DNA of 7,453 bases from Thermoanaerobaculaceae bacterium. Its GTDB lineage: Bacteria > Acidobacteriota > Thermoanaerobaculia > Thermoanaerobaculales > Thermoanaerobaculaceae. How positions within the stretch are numbered: the stretch's first letter is position 1; each line of letters opens with the position of its first letter. This document shows, in pieces, positions 6,588 to 7,453 of this stretch. The DNA is taken from NCBI GenBank assembly GCA_022865555.1, contig JALHTD010000382.1, forward strand, positions 1-7,453, written 5' to 3'. Under the pieces are notes generated by a model. That model made no database searches. It worked only from the letters and a program-made list of their open reading frames with translations, and was not told the origin of the DNA. Made by a program: the position numbers and the translations under genes.

Positions 6588-7453
6588 ATGAGACGGTTTT
6601 CCATTGGGTTGCTGGCGGTGGCTGCGCTGCTCACGGTGGCGTGTGGCGGCGACAAACTGATCGTTGGCGTCGTGCTCCCCGAGACGGGGCCGAACAACAA
6701 GTACGGGGCCTCGTTGAAGGCCGGCATCAAGCTGGCGTTCGACGACGCGGTGGCGAGGCAGTCCCCGAAGGGTATCCAGGCCAGGTACCGGGACTCCTTT
6801 TCGAACCCCGAGTACGCCAAGAAAGAAACCGACGACTTGTTCAAGTTGGGGGCGCTGATCGTCATCGGCGGGGCGACCTCGGCGGAGGCGAAGTGGATGA
6901 TCCCGGAGGCCGAGAAGGCAAAGGCCGTGATCATCTCGCCCTCCGCCAGCGAGCCCGGCCTCGCGGCTTCGAGCAACCTGTTCTTTCGCGTGTACCCCGC
7001 CGACGACATCGAAGGCGTGGAGGCTGCCGGTTTCCTGGTGACCCAGCGCAAGGCCCGTACGATTCTCGTCCTCTACCAGGAGGGCATGTTCGCCGAGGGG
7101 ATGCTGCCGATCTTAACAACGGAGGTCACGAAGCTCGGTGCGAAGATCACGGATAGGCTCCGGATCGGCCCGACCGACTGGGACAAGCCGATCGGCGAAG
7201 CACTCACGGCCCAGAAGCCTGATGCCGTCTTCGTTTGCGCGTACGCCGAGGAGACCCTTGCGGCCCTCGAAGTGATCCGTAATGCGAAGTTCCAGGGGAC
7301 CGGGTGCGTGACATCGGCGTTCGCCATTGGCGATGTCGTCAGACGGGCCGGCGCGCTCGCGGACGGAGTCTTCGTCCCCATTGTCGAGGTCGATCTGGAG
7401 TCGCAGAAGGAGCCAATCAAGTCCTTCGTACAGCGCTTCAAGGCCGCCAACAA
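6588..7453 (+). CDS. ABC transporter substrate-binding lipoprotein, branched-chain amino acid (LivJ/LivK) type; 3' end outside window
   Basis: The frame is open from the ATG at 6588 to the right edge, giving 288 codons of an incomplete gene. The N-terminus is a lipoprotein signal: R2, R3, a hydrophobic core, then the lipobox LTVAC with C19 as the lipidated residue. The mature part starts with IVGVVLPETGPNNKYG, the usual first strand and ligand loop of the type I periplasmic-binding fold used for Leu/Ile/Val, amides and urea. It continues with IVIGGATSAEA (about 94-104), a VIISPSASEPGL segment (about 117-128), NLFFRVYPADD (hinge region) and an ILVLYQEGMFAEGM segment beginning the second lobe. 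Family members capture a ligand and hand it to an ABC permease, which would be expected downstream but is not in view. The actual ligand cannot be read. Very few residues separate C19 from the folded domain. Confidence 0.9.
   Translation, partial: MRRFSIGLLAVAALLTVACGGDKLIVGVVLPETGPNNKYGASLKAGIKLAFDDAVARQSPKGIQARYRDSFSNPEYAKKETDDLFKLGALIVIGGATSAEAKWMIPEAEKAKAVIISPSASEPGLAASSNLFFRVYPADDIEGVEAAGFLVTQRKARTILVLYQEGMFAEGMLPILTTEVTKLGAKITDRLRIGPTDWDKPIGEALTAQKPDAVFVCAYAEETLAALEVIRNAKFQGTGCVTSAFAIGDVVRRAGALADGVFVPIVEVDLESQKEPIKSFVQRFKAAN

Noticed and set aside
7073..7453. Minus-strand open frame at the right edge (126 codons)
   Set aside because: It is antisense to the substrate-binding protein, whose frame continues unbroken with family-typical sequence to the edge.

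Overview
The window is a GC-rich, gene-dense stretch of bacterial chromosome, roughly two-thirds G+C by eye. Seven protein-coding genes fill almost all of it, and no gap exceeds about 130 bases. I see no rRNA, tRNA, CRISPR array, insertion sequence or phage gene. The last gene carries a lipoprotein signal and the peptidase carries an export signal, so the host has a substantial envelope or periplasmic system. The gene set (a carboxypeptidase Q-like M28 enzyme, a bacterial PC4 protein, an LtaS-like enzyme) would suit a GC-rich soil or sediment diderm such as an acidobacterium, a gemmatimonad or a deltaproteobacterial relative. This is a guess; nothing here fixes the phylum.

Bases 1-4139, plus strand: three genes joined by two identical 4-base ATGA overlaps, so probably one translationally coupled operon. 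In order they are a calcineurin-like metallophosphoesterase whose 5' end lies outside the window, a polytopic membrane protein of unrecognised family with about 10-12 helices, and a five-helix membrane protein with an extracytoplasmic alkaline-phosphatase-fold domain of the lipoteichoic acid synthase/phosphoglycerol transferase group. Together they look like a cell-envelope phospho-decoration or remodelling module. This is the part of the window most likely to hold something undescribed.

Bases 4140-5120: a GC-rich hairpin follows the operon. Then comes a divergent pair, a small single-domain cupin (minus strand) and a small PC4-type single-stranded-DNA-binding protein (plus strand), with start codons separated by only 54 bases. 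A palindromic hairpin follows the PC4 gene.

Bases 5121-7453, plus strand: an exported M28 metallopeptidase with the sequence signature of plasma glutamate carboxypeptidase (carboxypeptidase Q), a short hairpin and an AT-rich patch holding a -10-like box, then a lipoprotein substrate-binding protein of the branched-chain amino acid ABC transporter type that runs off the right edge. The last two could cooperate in extracytoplasmic peptide breakdown and amino acid uptake, but the gap between them suggests separate transcription.
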